From: Flavobacterium defluvii
GTDB lineage: Bacteria > Bacteroidota > Bacteroidia > Flavobacteriales > Flavobacteriaceae
Length of the DNA: 64,000 bases
Reading direction: 5' to 3'
Assembly (NCBI RefSeq): GCF_900129555.1
Contig: NZ_FQWC01000001.1
Span: 62,001 to 126,000, forward strand
A program made the translations under genes and the position numbers. This document shows positions 51,291 to 59,907 of the stretch, in pieces (position 1 is the first letter of the stretch; the number at the start of each line of letters is the position of its first letter). The notes under the pieces were generated by a model. The model had not been told where the DNA came from and made no database searches. It was given only the letters and a program-made list of their open reading frames with translations.

Positions 51291-51755
51291 ATGAGAACAT
51301 TAGACCAATGGTTTGCAGAATATGCCGTAAGTCATCAAAACCCAAAAAACAAAGCGATACATTACATTTGTGTGCCCGCAATTTATTTTTCTATCGTAGG
51401 CTTATTAATGAGTATTCCGAGCGGAATTATTGCTAATACTTTACAGCTAAATTTACCCATTATCGAAAACTGGGCATTTGTAGTTCTGCTTTTTGTTCTT
51501 GTTTTTTACATCAGGTTATCAATTGCGATGGCCGTAAAAATTGCAATTTTCTCAGGAATCTGTTTAGTCTTAAATTATTATATAGGTCAAATTTTTCCGT
51601 TATGGATATTCTCAATCGGCGTGTTTGTTATCGCTTGGATTGGACAGTTTTACGGACATAATATCGAAGGCAAAAAACCATCTTTCTTAAAAGATCTTCA
51701 GTTTCTTTTAATTGGTCCGGCGTGGGTTGTAGAGAATTTGTTTTCCAGAAAATAA
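51291..51755 (+). CDS. Mpo1/DUF962 family membrane protein
   Basis: A 154-residue protein that starts M-R-T-L-D-Q-W-F-A-E-Y and has H-Q-N-P-x-N-K-x-I-H-Y, four membrane spans, and W-I-G-Q-F-Y-G-H-N-I-E-G-K-K-P-S, the DUF962 signature. Yeast Mpo1 of this family is an iron-dependent dioxygenase that acts on 2-hydroxy fatty acids; the His residues of both motifs are kept here, so a similar reaction is possible. The upstream in-frame TTG at 51243 would add 16 unconserved residues; ATG 51291 is preferred. Confidence 0.87.
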   Translation: MRTLDQWFAEYAVSHQNPKNKAIHYICVPAIYFSIVGLLMSIPSGIIANTLQLNLPIIENWAFVVLLFVLVFYIRLSIAMAVKIAIFSGICLVLNYYIGQIFPLWIFSIGVFVIAWIGQFYGHNIEGKKPSFLKDLQFLLIGPAWVVENLFSRK

Positions 51756-51843
51756 TATTCTTTTTACCAGTACTTTAAAAAACTAATTTACAGTTATTTA
51801 AAAAATATTCTCATAACTTTATCATACCAAAACAGATAAAAAT

Positions 51844-52590
51844 ATGAAAATAGATGTAAAAGAAATTAAGATTGAAAATTATGACATTTTCACTTATAGA
51901 CGAATCAGACGTGCAATTGGTTATTTAGGTTTTCTACTGCCAATATTTTTGGTTGGATTTTCTCTGATATCTTTTTTTCAAACCAAAATACAGCCTTCTA
52001 TAAGTCATTATTATTATACCAATTTAAGGGAAATATTTACGGGAACTTTATGCGCTGTAGGTTTGTTTTTAATTCGGTATAAAGGCCACGGTAATAAATC
52101 TATTTGGAAAAACGATAATTTACTAACCAATATCGCGGGAATTATGGCGCTGGGCGTTGCGCTTGTTCCCACAAATCCCGAAGACATTTCACAAAAAATC
52201 TACACCTTTATTCCATCAACAGTTACCTGGCTCGGCTGGCTGCATTATGGTTTTGCTGCAATGCTTTTTTTGATTTTATCTTTACTCGCTATTCATGTTT
52301 TTACAATTGGGCAGGAAAAAGATACCAGAGAACCTAAAAGTATTTTGCACGAAAACAATATTTACAGAACATGTGGTTATATCATTTTGATTTCTGTGAT
52401 TTTGGTTCCTGTTTCAGCCGCTCTTGAACTATTTACATATTCAACATTAACCTTTGAAGCGCTTGCACTATTCGCTTTCGGAACTGCCTGGCTCATAAAA
52501 GGCCGCGCATTGGGAGATCAGGGAAAAATTGGCGAAAAATTATATCAGGAACACAATTCTGTTGATACCGAAAAAGTGTTTGAAGAATAA
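51844..52590 (+). CDS. Polytopic membrane protein, DUF998-like
   Basis: A 248-residue protein with about six membrane spans (starting about residues 28, 62, 92, 128, 172 and 198). S-I-S-H-Y-Y-Y-T-N-x-R-E-I-F-T-G is the most distinctive stretch and resembles DUF998-type proteins of bacteria, but the assignment is uncertain. Function unknown. No cotranscribed partner is evident. Confidence 0.75.
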   Translation: MKIDVKEIKIENYDIFTYRRIRRAIGYLGFLLPIFLVGFSLISFFQTKIQPSISHYYYTNLREIFTGTLCAVGLFLIRYKGHGNKSIWKNDNLLTNIAGIMALGVALVPTNPEDISQKIYTFIPSTVTWLGWLHYGFAAMLFLILSLLAIHVFTIGQEKDTREPKSILHENNIYRTCGYIILISVILVPVSAALELFTYSTLTFEALALFAFGTAWLIKGRALGDQGKIGEKLYQEHNSVDTEKVFEE

Positions 52591-52661
52591 GTTCTAAAAT
52601 CGACTGGTATATTTTTGGCAGTAAACTGAATAACTATTATTAATTCCAAAATTTATATCAC

Positions 52662-53342
52662 ATGAAAGTAACTTATTTTGGCCACTCCTGTTTTTCTGTT
52701 TATGCAAATGGAAAACACCTTCTCTTCGATCCTTTTATCACACCAAACGAATTAGCAAAAGACATTAATGTGGATGAAATAAAAGCCGATTATATTTTTA
52801 TTTCTCACGCCCATTACGATCATATTCTCGATGTCGAAAGAATTGCAAAAAATACCGGGGCAAAAGTTTTTGGTAATTTCGAAATCTACAACTGGCTGTT
52901 AAAAAACGGAATCGAAAATGCGCATCCAATTAATCCGGGCGGAAAATTCAGCTTTGATTTCGGAACCGTAAAATGTGTTATAGCACAGCATCCGAGCAGT
53001 TTTATGGACGGAAGTTATGGCGGCATTGCCTGCGGTTTTGTATTAACGACTTTAGACGGAAATTTTTATTACAGCGGCGACACTGCTCTTACTTTTGATA
53101 TGCAGTTTATCTTAAAATTTACCAAACTGGATTTTGCTGTTTTCCCAATCGGTGACGGTTTAACAATGGGTATTGAAGAAGCTATTGAAGCTTCAAAACT
53201 GGTTGAAGTCAATAAAATTCTAGGCGTTCATTACGATACTTTCGGTTTCATTAAAATGGATCATAAAAAAGCTTTAGACGATTTTAAAAATGCAAATCTA
53301 AATCTTTATTTACCTAAAATTGGAGCTACAATCGACTTATGA
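52662..53342 (+). CDS. Metallo-beta-lactamase-fold hydrolase (UPF0173)
   Basis: A 226-residue soluble protein. The start M-K-V-T-Y-F-G-H-S-C-F and the zinc motif H-A-H-Y-D-H (residues 49-54), H-P at about 112, G-D-T near 139 and the final G-V-H-Y-D-T-F are the pattern of the UPF0173 / YtkL group of metal-dependent hydrolases. The substrate is unknown. A TATTTTTG word lies 45 bases upstream. Confidence 0.92.
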   Translation: MKVTYFGHSCFSVYANGKHLLFDPFITPNELAKDINVDEIKADYIFISHAHYDHILDVERIAKNTGAKVFGNFEIYNWLLKNGIENAHPINPGGKFSFDFGTVKCVIAQHPSSFMDGSYGGIACGFVLTTLDGNFYYSGDTALTFDMQFILKFTKLDFAVFPIGDGLTMGIEEAIEASKLVEVNKILGVHYDTFGFIKMDHKKALDDFKNANLNLYLPKIGATIDL

Positions 53343-53495
53343 TATTTTCTATATTTAGTAAAACGTTTCTTTTTTTTAGCGAAATAAAACAATCTCATAA
53401 TTTCTATATTTCTGTTGAAGGCTGATTTTTAAATATTTTTTCAAGAGGCATTAAAATTGGTTCTATAATTTATTATTAACCAAAAACTTCAAACC

Positions 53496-54344
53496 ATGAG
53501 CACAAAAATAGACGCCACAAACTCAGAAACTCAATTTGCAGATCTTTCTGGCCGAAAAATCGCTTATAGATCAATTGGCAACGGAGTTCCAATTATTTTA
53601 ATTAACCGTTTTAGAGGAACGCTGGATACCTGGGATCCGTTATTTTTAGATCTGCTTGCAGAGAAACATCAGGTTATCACTTTTGATTATTCGGGAATTG
53701 GATATTCTACAGGAACACTTCCAACGGATGTTAAAGAAGTAGCTAAAGATGTAAAAGATCTGGCCGATTTTCTAAAAATCGAAAAGGCAGTTTTAATGGG
53801 CTGGTCGTACGGCGGATTGGTTACACAAGCTGCAACGCACCAATATCCTGAACTGGTTACGCATACAATTTTATTGGGTACGGGCCCAATTGGAAAAAGA
53901 GTTGTGCCGCTGGAACAGTCTTTTCTTGATCATGCATTAAAACCAATAAATGATTTTGAGGATGAAGTTATTCTTTTCTTCGAACCAGAATCTGAAGAAA
54001 GCAGAAAAGCTGCAAAAGCTTCTCATGAAAGAATTGCCAAAAGAATAGATGTTTCTAAAATTCCGTCTACTATGGAAGCTTTTCAGTTATATTTTGCCGG
54101 AGGCGAAAATGCTGCCGAAGACAAAGACAACTATAGAGATAAACTCAAAACAACCAAAACACCTATATTGATAATTTCCGGAGATCACGACACAAGTTTT
54201 GCTGTAGAAAATTGGTATCCGCTGACCAAACAGCTCCCAACATCACAGATAATTATTCTGCCGCAGACAGGTCATGCTCCTCAGCATCAAAACATTCCAC
54301 TGGTAGTAAATTACATCGATAATTTTCTGCAAAACACAAAGTAG
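53496..54344 (+). CDS. Alpha/beta hydrolase
   Basis: A 282-residue protein with the hydrolase nucleophile elbow G-W-S-Y-G-G (Ser104), an acid in S-G-D-H-D-T-S-F and a C-terminal His in Q-T-G-H-A-P. There is no signal peptide, so it acts in the cytosol. Related flavobacterial proteins are annotated as alpha/beta hydrolases of unknown substrate; the oxyanion region (I-N-R-F-R-G-T-L-D-T-W-D) resembles haloperoxidase/esterase-type members. Single gene. Confidence 0.92.
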   Translation: MSTKIDATNSETQFADLSGRKIAYRSIGNGVPIILINRFRGTLDTWDPLFLDLLAEKHQVITFDYSGIGYSTGTLPTDVKEVAKDVKDLADFLKIEKAVLMGWSYGGLVTQAATHQYPELVTHTILLGTGPIGKRVVPLEQSFLDHALKPINDFEDEVILFFEPESEESRKAAKASHERIAKRIDVSKIPSTMEAFQLYFAGGENAAEDKDNYRDKLKTTKTPILIISGDHDTSFAVENWYPLTKQLPTSQIIILPQTGHAPQHQNIPLVVNYIDNFLQNTK

Positions 54345-54461
54345 ATTTTCGGAAATTTTTAAAACGGAAGGACAATTAATATATTATTTTTTGTCCTTTT
54401 TTTATGACTAAAAATAATCTGGATAATTTTATATATTAGCAGAACAAACCAAATTTTAATC

Positions 54462-55316
54462 ATGAAAAAAACCTTTATAGTAATAACTTTTGGAGTTTTA
54501 CTTTCTTCATGCAAGCAAACTGATAAACCTGCTTCGAATAAAAAAGAAATTAAGAATGACAGTATAAAAACTGAAATTCCTGCTAAAACTGCTCAATCAG
54601 ATTTAGAATTACTAGAATTATTTTCTAAAAATAAAAATGAAATTATTCTTAAATTAAAATCAATTTCTAATAAAGATGCGAATGCATTATACGAGAAATA
54701 TTTTGAAGAAAACGGCTATTTGATTCACAAAATAGAAGAAAAATCGGCTGGCATACTTGATAATTTTTATAGTGAAAACGAAACAGACAAAAAAAATGTC
54801 AAGCTGCTGGAACAAAAACTTGCAAAATATCAGTTAAAACTTGAAGAAATAGGTGAAGGTTATGTCGAAATTACGACAAAAAATGATTTTTATTATACCA
54901 TTTTCAAAGACTACGTTACGAAAGACTATAAAGATTATTTATATCTAAAAAGTGAGGAAAACAAATCGTTATATTCTGCAGATGCGGGATTGGTAATTTC
55001 ATTTAAAGATTTGGGAGACAGAATTATTTCCTGGGAAAATTTTCTGACAAAATATCCTGATTCTAAATTAATTGAATCTGTAAAAGACGATTACAAACGC
55101 TATCAAATGGATTATTTAATTGGTCAGGACAATACGCCAACTTTTGAAAATGCAGCAGAAGAAAAATACATTTATCCAGAAAACATCCAGGAATTTGACC
55201 GCTTTGTAAAAAAATATCCAAAGAGTCCAACTGTTCCTTTGATTGCTTTATTTAAAGAAAATTTCAAGAATGAAAAGCTTTATGATATGATCACAACTGA
55301 GCAGGCAAAATTGTAA
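54462..55316 (+). CDS. Lipoprotein, unknown function
   Basis: A 284-residue lipoprotein with lipobox L-L-S-S-C (Cys17), then a short Lys/Thr linker and a helical body (D-L-E-L-L-E-L-F-S-K-N-K; F-D-R-F-V-K-K-Y-P-K-S). Twice it has a F-x-x-K-Y-P-D/K-S segment typical of TPR-like proteins, so a helical protein-binding role is possible. No family recognised. Confidence 0.75.
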   Translation: MKKTFIVITFGVLLSSCKQTDKPASNKKEIKNDSIKTEIPAKTAQSDLELLELFSKNKNEIILKLKSISNKDANALYEKYFEENGYLIHKIEEKSAGILDNFYSENETDKKNVKLLEQKLAKYQLKLEEIGEGYVEITTKNDFYYTIFKDYVTKDYKDYLYLKSEENKSLYSADAGLVISFKDLGDRIISWENFLTKYPDSKLIESVKDDYKRYQMDYLIGQDNTPTFENAAEEKYIYPENIQEFDRFVKKYPKSPTVPLIALFKENFKNEKLYDMITTEQAKL

Positions 55317-55379
55317 AATTATAAAGCATCAAATTCAAATTTATTTTAGTCTTTTTATTAATCCATAACACATATTACG

Positions 55380-55982
55380 ATGAGAAAAATAATTGTTTTG
55401 TCGATGATTTCGCTGGATGGTGTTATGCAGGCGCCGGGCGGTCCGAAAGAAGATACAGCAGACGGTTTTAAATATGGCGGATGGACAGCACCATTTGGGG
55501 ATAAAGCTTATGGTGATGCTGTAAAAAAAGAACTTCAGCCTGCTGAATATCTTTTGGGCAGAAAGACATTTGAAATTTGGGAAGATTACTGGCCTAAACA
55601 TGTCCAGATTTGGCCGGGAATTAATGACGGTAACAAATATGTTCTTTCTAAAACCAGAAAAAAATCGGATTGGAAAAATTCTAATTTCATTAAAAATCTG
55701 GCTGATATCAAGAAACTCAAAGAATCTGAAGGCTTAGATATTCAGGTTTGGGGAAGCAGTGAACTTATCCATTTACTTTTAAAAAATGATTTAGTTGATG
55801 AGCTCAGATTAAAAATTCATCCTGTACTTCTAGGCAAAGGAAAAAAACTGTTTGCTGATACTGCACATCCTTCGGGATTTACTTTAACAGAAAGTACTGT
55901 TACAACCACAGGAGTAATTTTAGCCAGTTATAAACGAGCTGGTGATGTAAAAACAGGAAATGCCGGAGAAAGTATTAAATAA
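55380..55982 (+). CDS. Dihydrofolate reductase-like (RibD C-terminal) protein
   Basis: A 200-residue soluble protein with the DHFR/RibD-C fold: M-R-K-I-I-V-L-S-M-I-S-L-D-G-V-M-Q at the start, L-L-G-R-K-T-F-E near 65, W-G-S-S-E-L at about 120 and H-P-V-L-L-G-K-G near 145. Family members reduce pteridine or pyrimidine-like substrates with NADPH; this subgroup is usually annotated as dihydrofolate reductase family protein with unknown substrate. Confidence 0.92.
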   Translation: MRKIIVLSMISLDGVMQAPGGPKEDTADGFKYGGWTAPFGDKAYGDAVKKELQPAEYLLGRKTFEIWEDYWPKHVQIWPGINDGNKYVLSKTRKKSDWKNSNFIKNLADIKKLKESEGLDIQVWGSSELIHLLLKNDLVDELRLKIHPVLLGKGKKLFADTAHPSGFTLTESTVTTTGVILASYKRAGDVKTGNAGESIK

Positions 55983-56015
55983 CCTTTATATCAAATACCA
56001 AATATTAAACAAACC

Positions 56016-56213
56016 ATGGAGAATAAAAATAATGCCCCTGTCTTCACTTTAAGTATTGTAGCAATCATTGTAGGTATTGCATTGTATAAACAATTTGACT
56101 TCGAAACTTCAAAATTTGAAAAACCTGCACTGACTGCTGTGTATTTAATAGTTTTTGTTTTCTCTGTTTTTGTTCTAATTAAAAATTTTATAAAAAAACG
56201 TTCTGAGAAGTAA
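56016..56213 (+). CDS. Small two-span membrane protein
   Basis: A 65-residue protein with two hydrophobic spans (about residues 8-23 and 41-58) and a basic tail. It begins 33 bases after the DHFR-like gene in the same direction and may be cotranscribed with it. Function unknown. Confidence 0.6.
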   Translation: MENKNNAPVFTLSIVAIIVGIALYKQFDFETSKFEKPALTAVYLIVFVFSVFVLIKNFIKKRSEK

Positions 56214-56251
56214 TTAAGTTATTCCGGAAAACTCTGAAAGCAGACTTAACT

Positions 56252-56452
56252 TTACCTGGCTTTCATTGCTCTTATTAATTTATCATTACGCTTATCTGCT
56301 CTTGAGTTTTGTAAAGAAATCACAGCCCAAATTGCAGCAGGAATCCAGCCAATTAAAGTAATCTGTAAAATTAAACAGATAATAGCAGTAAAAATTTTAC
56401 CTCTCAATAAAAAAGAAAGCCACGGAAAAAATATTGCAATTAGTGTCATCAT
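56252..56452 (-). CDS. Small membrane protein, YqaE/Pmp3-like
   Basis: A 66-residue protein with two membrane helices; F-F-P-W-L-S-F-L-L-R-G-K and L-I-G-W-I-P-A-A-I-W-A resemble the conserved P-P-L-G-V-F and G-W-I-P-G-x-I-H-A blocks of the Pmp3/YqaE family, which counteracts membrane stress in yeast. The match is partial. M2 may be the true start. Confidence 0.75.
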   Translation of the reverse strand: MMTLIAIFFPWLSFLLRGKIFTAIICLILQITLIGWIPAAIWAVISLQNSRADKRNDKLIRAMKAR

Positions 56453-56771
56453 AATAAGTTTGATATTTTTAGTTAAAACATTTTTAGCTCAGTTTCGACT
56501 CCCAATTTAGCAAAGTTTTCTCAAAACTATAAAAAGCCTGCAAAATTTAAAGTTTTTCAATCTTGAATAGTTTTTCTGTTTGAATTAATAATATGGGTTA
56601 GAGCTGCATTTCGTTCAATTTATTACAGTATTGAACCTATGAAATTTTGGTGCAAACTCAGGAAGTTTTTAGTACTATTGAAGTGACATTTTGCAACGTT
56701 GAACCCACCATTTTGCAAGAATATTTTATATCTTCCGAAAAAAATTAACAATTAAAAACCAACCATCTAGA
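56453..56771. other. Gene-free spacer
   Basis: No gene or hairpin of note. Two similar words (CATTTTGCAA at about 56687-56696 and CCATTTTGCAAG at about 56708-56719) are repeated 21 bp apart and could be a regulatory pair for the lipoprotein gene that follows. Confidence 0.35.
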
Positions 56772-57902
56772 ATGAAACACTTTTTTTCAATTATTACACT
56801 ATTTATTTTTATCAGCTGTTCAAGTCCTAATAATACAGAAGAAGTTCAAATACCAGATCCAAAAATTGAAAGCGTTTCGACTAATTCAACCAATATAGGC
56901 GATACTATTATAATTAAGGGAGAAAATTTTGACCCAAATTCAACTTATATTGTTACATTTAATGGTACTAATGGGCAAATTACTCAAATTACTTCAACTA
57001 CAATAAGTGTAATAGTTCCGGTGGGTACAACTTCTGGTCAGCTTCTATTAAATGCAAATGGGGTAAAAGTTAATGGAGGTTATATTTCTATAATTGGTCA
57101 AAATCGTCTATTTGCACACAATGAACATGAAAACATTGTCGAATTAAATCCTACTACAGGTATAGTAATCAAAAACATAGTTTACGGTACAGAATCTGAT
57201 TATTTAAGTGAATTAGAATATTTTGCCCCAACAAATGAAATTATTGGACAAGGATTTATTTCAAACAGCGGAAATAACATTTACAAACTTTTTAAAGTGA
57301 AGCTTGCAGACAAGAGCGTAAAAGAAATTACTTACAAAGGTTATGACCAATTGATCGTAACAACAACAGGAAAATTATATGGGTACATATTGTATAAAGG
57401 CCTTATTGAATTAAATCCCAATACAGGTTCCGAAATTGGAAGCTTAATAAATACCGGAAGTGATCTAATTTACGGGTTTATTTACAATCCTAAAACAGAT
57501 GAAATAATGGGAGATAAAGATAAAGTTGAGAATGGAAAAGTAATCCACAGACTTTGCAAAATAAAACTTTCTGACAAGTCAGTATCTGAAACGGTTTATT
57601 ACGGCTATGACGAATTAATTCCTGCGACCAACGGAAAATTATATGCCTTTAGATCTACCAAAAAAATAGTGGAACTTGATCCTGCTACGGGTTCAGAAAT
57701 CAAAACTTTAGTAAATATTACCGACGAATATATAAGCCATCTTACGTATTACCCGCAGACCAATCAAATAATTGGAAAGAAAATTATATACAATAATCAC
57801 ATTCCTACCTATAAACTTTTAAAATTAAACCTATCAAATAATTCATTATCCGAAAATAACATCATTCAGGATGATTATCACTATTTTATTGTAACCAATT
57901 AA
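56772..57902 (+). CDS. Lipoprotein with IPT/TIG domain and propeller-like repeats
   Basis: A 376-residue lipoprotein: lipobox F-I-S-C (Cys16), then an IPT/TIG immunoglobulin-like domain (residues about 30-112; G-D-T-I-I-I-K-G-E-N-F-D) and at least three repeats with K-I/V-x-L-x-D-K-S-V-x-E and G-Y-D-x-L-I motifs (about residues 115-370), which look like blades of a beta propeller. Such proteins are anchored at the outer membrane and often bind ligands; the ligand is unknown. Confidence 0.82.
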   Translation: MKHFFSIITLFIFISCSSPNNTEEVQIPDPKIESVSTNSTNIGDTIIIKGENFDPNSTYIVTFNGTNGQITQITSTTISVIVPVGTTSGQLLLNANGVKVNGGYISIIGQNRLFAHNEHENIVELNPTTGIVIKNIVYGTESDYLSELEYFAPTNEIIGQGFISNSGNNIYKLFKVKLADKSVKEITYKGYDQLIVTTTGKLYGYILYKGLIELNPNTGSEIGSLINTGSDLIYGFIYNPKTDEIMGDKDKVENGKVIHRLCKIKLSDKSVSETVYYGYDELIPATNGKLYAFRSTKKIVELDPATGSEIKTLVNITDEYISHLTYYPQTNQIIGKKIIYNNHIPTYKLLKLNLSNNSLSENNIIQDDYHYFIVTN

Positions 57903-58062
57903 AAAGAGATCGTCCGGCAGATATATGTAGAAAACGAAATGTTATTTTTCTATAAAGTAGTCGATGCACAAATTCAGTTTGAAAAGAACGAAAAAGGAGA
58001 AATTTCAAATTAATTTTTTATTACAGAACGGAAAAAAGATAGAAGCAAAACGTACGAAATAA
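57903..58062 (+). pseudogene. Remnant of a DUF3471-type C-terminal domain
   Basis: Just behind the lipoprotein gene the plus strand reads E-N-E-M-L-F-F-Y-K-V-V-D-A-Q-I-Q-F-E-K-N and then stops at 58010-58012; in another frame it continues N-F-L-L-Q-N-G-K-K-I-E-A-K-R-T to a stop at 58060-58062. Together these match the tail (F-F-Y-K-V-V-D-A-Q-I-x-F ... L-x-x-N-G) of serine hydrolases with a DUF3471-like C-terminal domain. The rest of the gene is missing and a frameshift is present, so it is a remnant. The following 58063-58245 shows no gene. Confidence 0.65.
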
Positions 58063-58245
58063 AATCTGCCGCCAACACACGCTGTAAGCAATTTGTGCAT
58101 TTGGCTGAATTTAAAGATAGTTTTGTATTTGGAAATTGTGCATAATGAAAAATCTCGCGTCTTTTAATCTCAAACTCATGCAGCGCCTGAACACTTGCGG
58201 TACTATCTTTCAACACTAGGAAAAATCAATAACATAATATAACAA

Positions 58246-58962
58246 ATGATTAAATTAAAAAGTATTGCCCGTTTATTTACATGTATTACTTCCGTATTGG
58301 TTTTATCAGCTTATACTGTAACGGAAAATCCTATAATCACAAAACAAAAAAAACAAAGCGTCTCAGAAGTTTCAGGAATTTATGAGTTTCAAACAAGCTG
58401 GCTTCAGTCAACTGCTAATTTTAAACCCGATGGAACTTTTGAAATGAGTTATTCAATTGGCGAAAAACATACAACTTCTGGAACCTGGACTATTAAAAAA
58501 GATATCTTAATTCTAAAAAACGATGACAATTTCCCTGCAAATAAAAAATGGCTGATTAGAAATGATAAACTTTATCCCATTTTAAAATCAGCAAAGGAAT
58601 ATGATATGAATTTTTTCTATACTGCAAAAAAACAAACTGTTGAAAAAGCAAATTGTGCTGTATTAAAAAATTGCAGACTAAGATATTCTGAAGCAAATGA
58701 TGATTCGACTTACATAACAATAAAAGACAATGTATTTATGGAGTTTCCAAATGCCGATAAAGAGTATATTAAATCAAACCTCGAATGGGTAAACGAGTGC
58801 GAATACAATGCAACAGTAACCGAATTAACTGCTAGCGGCCTAAACTTTAAAACAGGCGACAAAATAAACGTCAAAATTGATAAAATCGACAACGATATGA
58901 TTTACTACACAGCCTCTTTTGAAGGTCAAACCGTAACAGGGAAATTTATAATTATGAAGTGA
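58246..58962 (+). CDS. Exported protein of unknown function
   Basis: A 238-residue protein with an N-terminal hydrophobic segment (residues 8-22) that is probably a signal peptide (cleavage near S-A-Y-T). The segment S-G-I-Y-E-F-Q-T-S-W ... S-G-T-W-T-I-K-K-D-I-L-I-L resembles lipocalin-like DUF domains that start with a G-x-W strand. No family assigned with confidence. Ends at a perfect hairpin terminator. Confidence 0.7.
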   Translation: MIKLKSIARLFTCITSVLVLSAYTVTENPIITKQKKQSVSEVSGIYEFQTSWLQSTANFKPDGTFEMSYSIGEKHTTSGTWTIKKDILILKNDDNFPANKKWLIRNDKLYPILKSAKEYDMNFFYTAKKQTVEKANCAVLKNCRLRYSEANDDSTYITIKDNVFMEFPNADKEYIKSNLEWVNECEYNATVTELTASGLNFKTGDKINVKIDKIDNDMIYYTASFEGQTVTGKFIIMK

Positions 58963-58992
58963 GAAGTGGGAAGTGGGAACTTAGGAGTCATA

Positions 58993-59028
58993 AAAAAGCC
59001 TGCAAAATGTATATTTTGCAGGCTTTTT
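58993..59028. terminator. Bidirectional terminator
   Basis: Perfect inverted repeat AAAAAGCCTGCAAAAT / ATTTTGCAGGCTTTTT around a 4-base loop, between the 58246 gene and the tRNA on the opposite strand. Confidence 0.93.
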
Positions 59029-59039
59029 AAATTGTATAG

Positions 59040-59113
59040 TGACCCCGGAGGGGTTCGAACCCCCAACCCTCAGAGCCGAAATCTGATATTCTATCCAGTT
59101 GAACTACGAGGTC
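59040..59113 (-). tRNA. tRNA-Arg (anticodon TCG)
   Basis: Minus-strand cloverleaf: acceptor GACCTCG pairs with CGGGGTC (one G-T pair), anticodon stem TCAGA/TCTGA with loop TTTCGGC (anticodon TCG, reads CGA codons), T arm with TTCGAAC loop. The CCA end is not encoded. Confidence 0.95.
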
Positions 59114-59116
59114 AGT

Positions 59117-59179
59117 TAATTTTAGATTTATGATTTTAGAATTCAGATTAAATCTAAAATCTGAACTCTAAAATCTAAA
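59117..59179. repeat. Hairpin of the AATCTAAAATC family
   Basis: Imperfect inverted repeat (arms around TTTTAGATTTATGATTTTAG and its near-complement) between the tRNA and yqeY. Same words as the element at 29526-29623. Confidence 0.7.
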
Positions 59180-59187
59180 ATTTTTAT

Positions 59188-59637
59188 TTACGAAAGTAAC
59201 TTCTTTACAATTGTAGAAATGGTTTTTCCTTCAGCAGTTCCGCCTAATTGAGCAGATGCTAATCCCATTACTTTACCCATCGAAGCAATTCCGGAAGCTC
59301 CTGTTTCTGCAATGATTTTTGCAATTACAGCTTCTACTTCTGCTTCGCTTAACTGAGCTGGTAAAAACTTTTCAATTACTGCTACCTGAGCCAATTCTGG
59401 TTCAGCTAAGTCAGGACGGTTTTGCTCTGTAAAGATTCTTGCGCTTTCTTTACGGGTTTTTACTAATCTTTGAAGCAATTTAATTTCTTCATCTTCTTTT
59501 AATTCTTCTTTAGATCCAGAAGCTGTTGAAGCTAATAATAATTCAGATTTTACCGCTCTTAATGCTTCTAATGCTACTGTATCTTTTGCTTTCATGGCTG
59601 TTTTGATTTCGTCCATGATTTTTGCCTGTAAACTCAT
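59188..59637 (-). CDS. GatB/YqeY domain protein
   Basis: A 149-residue protein that matches the YqeY family: L-Q-A-K-I-M-D-E-I-K-T-A-M-K-A-K-D, L-E-A-L-R-A-V-K-S-E-L-L, F-L-P-A-Q-L-S-E and the C-terminal G-K-V-M-G. The fold equals the C-terminal tRNA-binding part of GatB; some members may support amidotransferase activity. It lies 270 bp behind the ftsZ stop and about 75 bp ahead of the tRNA-Arg gene. Confidence 0.93.
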   Translation of the reverse strand: MSLQAKIMDEIKTAMKAKDTVALEALRAVKSELLLASTASGSKEELKEDEEIKLLQRLVKTRKESARIFTEQNRPDLAEPELAQVAVIEKFLPAQLSEAEVEAVIAKIIAETGASGIASMGKVMGLASAQLGGTAEGKTISTIVKKLLS

Positions 59638-59725
59638 CTTTATGTTTTTATTTAAATAAGCTTTTTGCTTATAAATTGATATTGTATTGAAAGTTGTTCT
59701 CGCCTTTTATAAATAATAAACATTT

Positions 59726-59788
59726 GTCATGCTGAGCGTAGTCGAAGCCCTTTCTGAAAAAGAAACCCTTCGACTACGCTCAGGGTCA
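59726..59788. repeat. GCTGAGCGTAGTCGAAG palindromic repeat
   Basis: Inverted repeat with arms GCTGAGCGTAGTCGAAG (59731-59747) and CTTCGACTACGCTCAG (59768-59783). GTCAT-x-CTGAGCGxAGTCGAAG is a widespread intergenic repeat in Bacteroidetes and other phyla. It lies between ftsZ and yqeY. Confidence 0.85.
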
Positions 59789-59856
59789 CAATATTATTTT
59801 AAAAGTACTATTTAAAAGTCAAATTTCTAAATTCTGTGCGAAGATAAAAAAAATAA

Positions 59857-59886
59857 CCCGAAAATTAAATCCAATTTTCGGGCTAT
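59857..59886 (-). terminator. Terminator of the ftsQAZ run
   Basis: Minus-strand hairpin CCCGAAAATT / AATTTTCGGG with a 6-base loop and T-run, 25 bases past the ftsZ stop. Confidence 0.88.
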
Positions 59887-59907
59887 CCTTATATTATGAT
59901 TGTAAAA

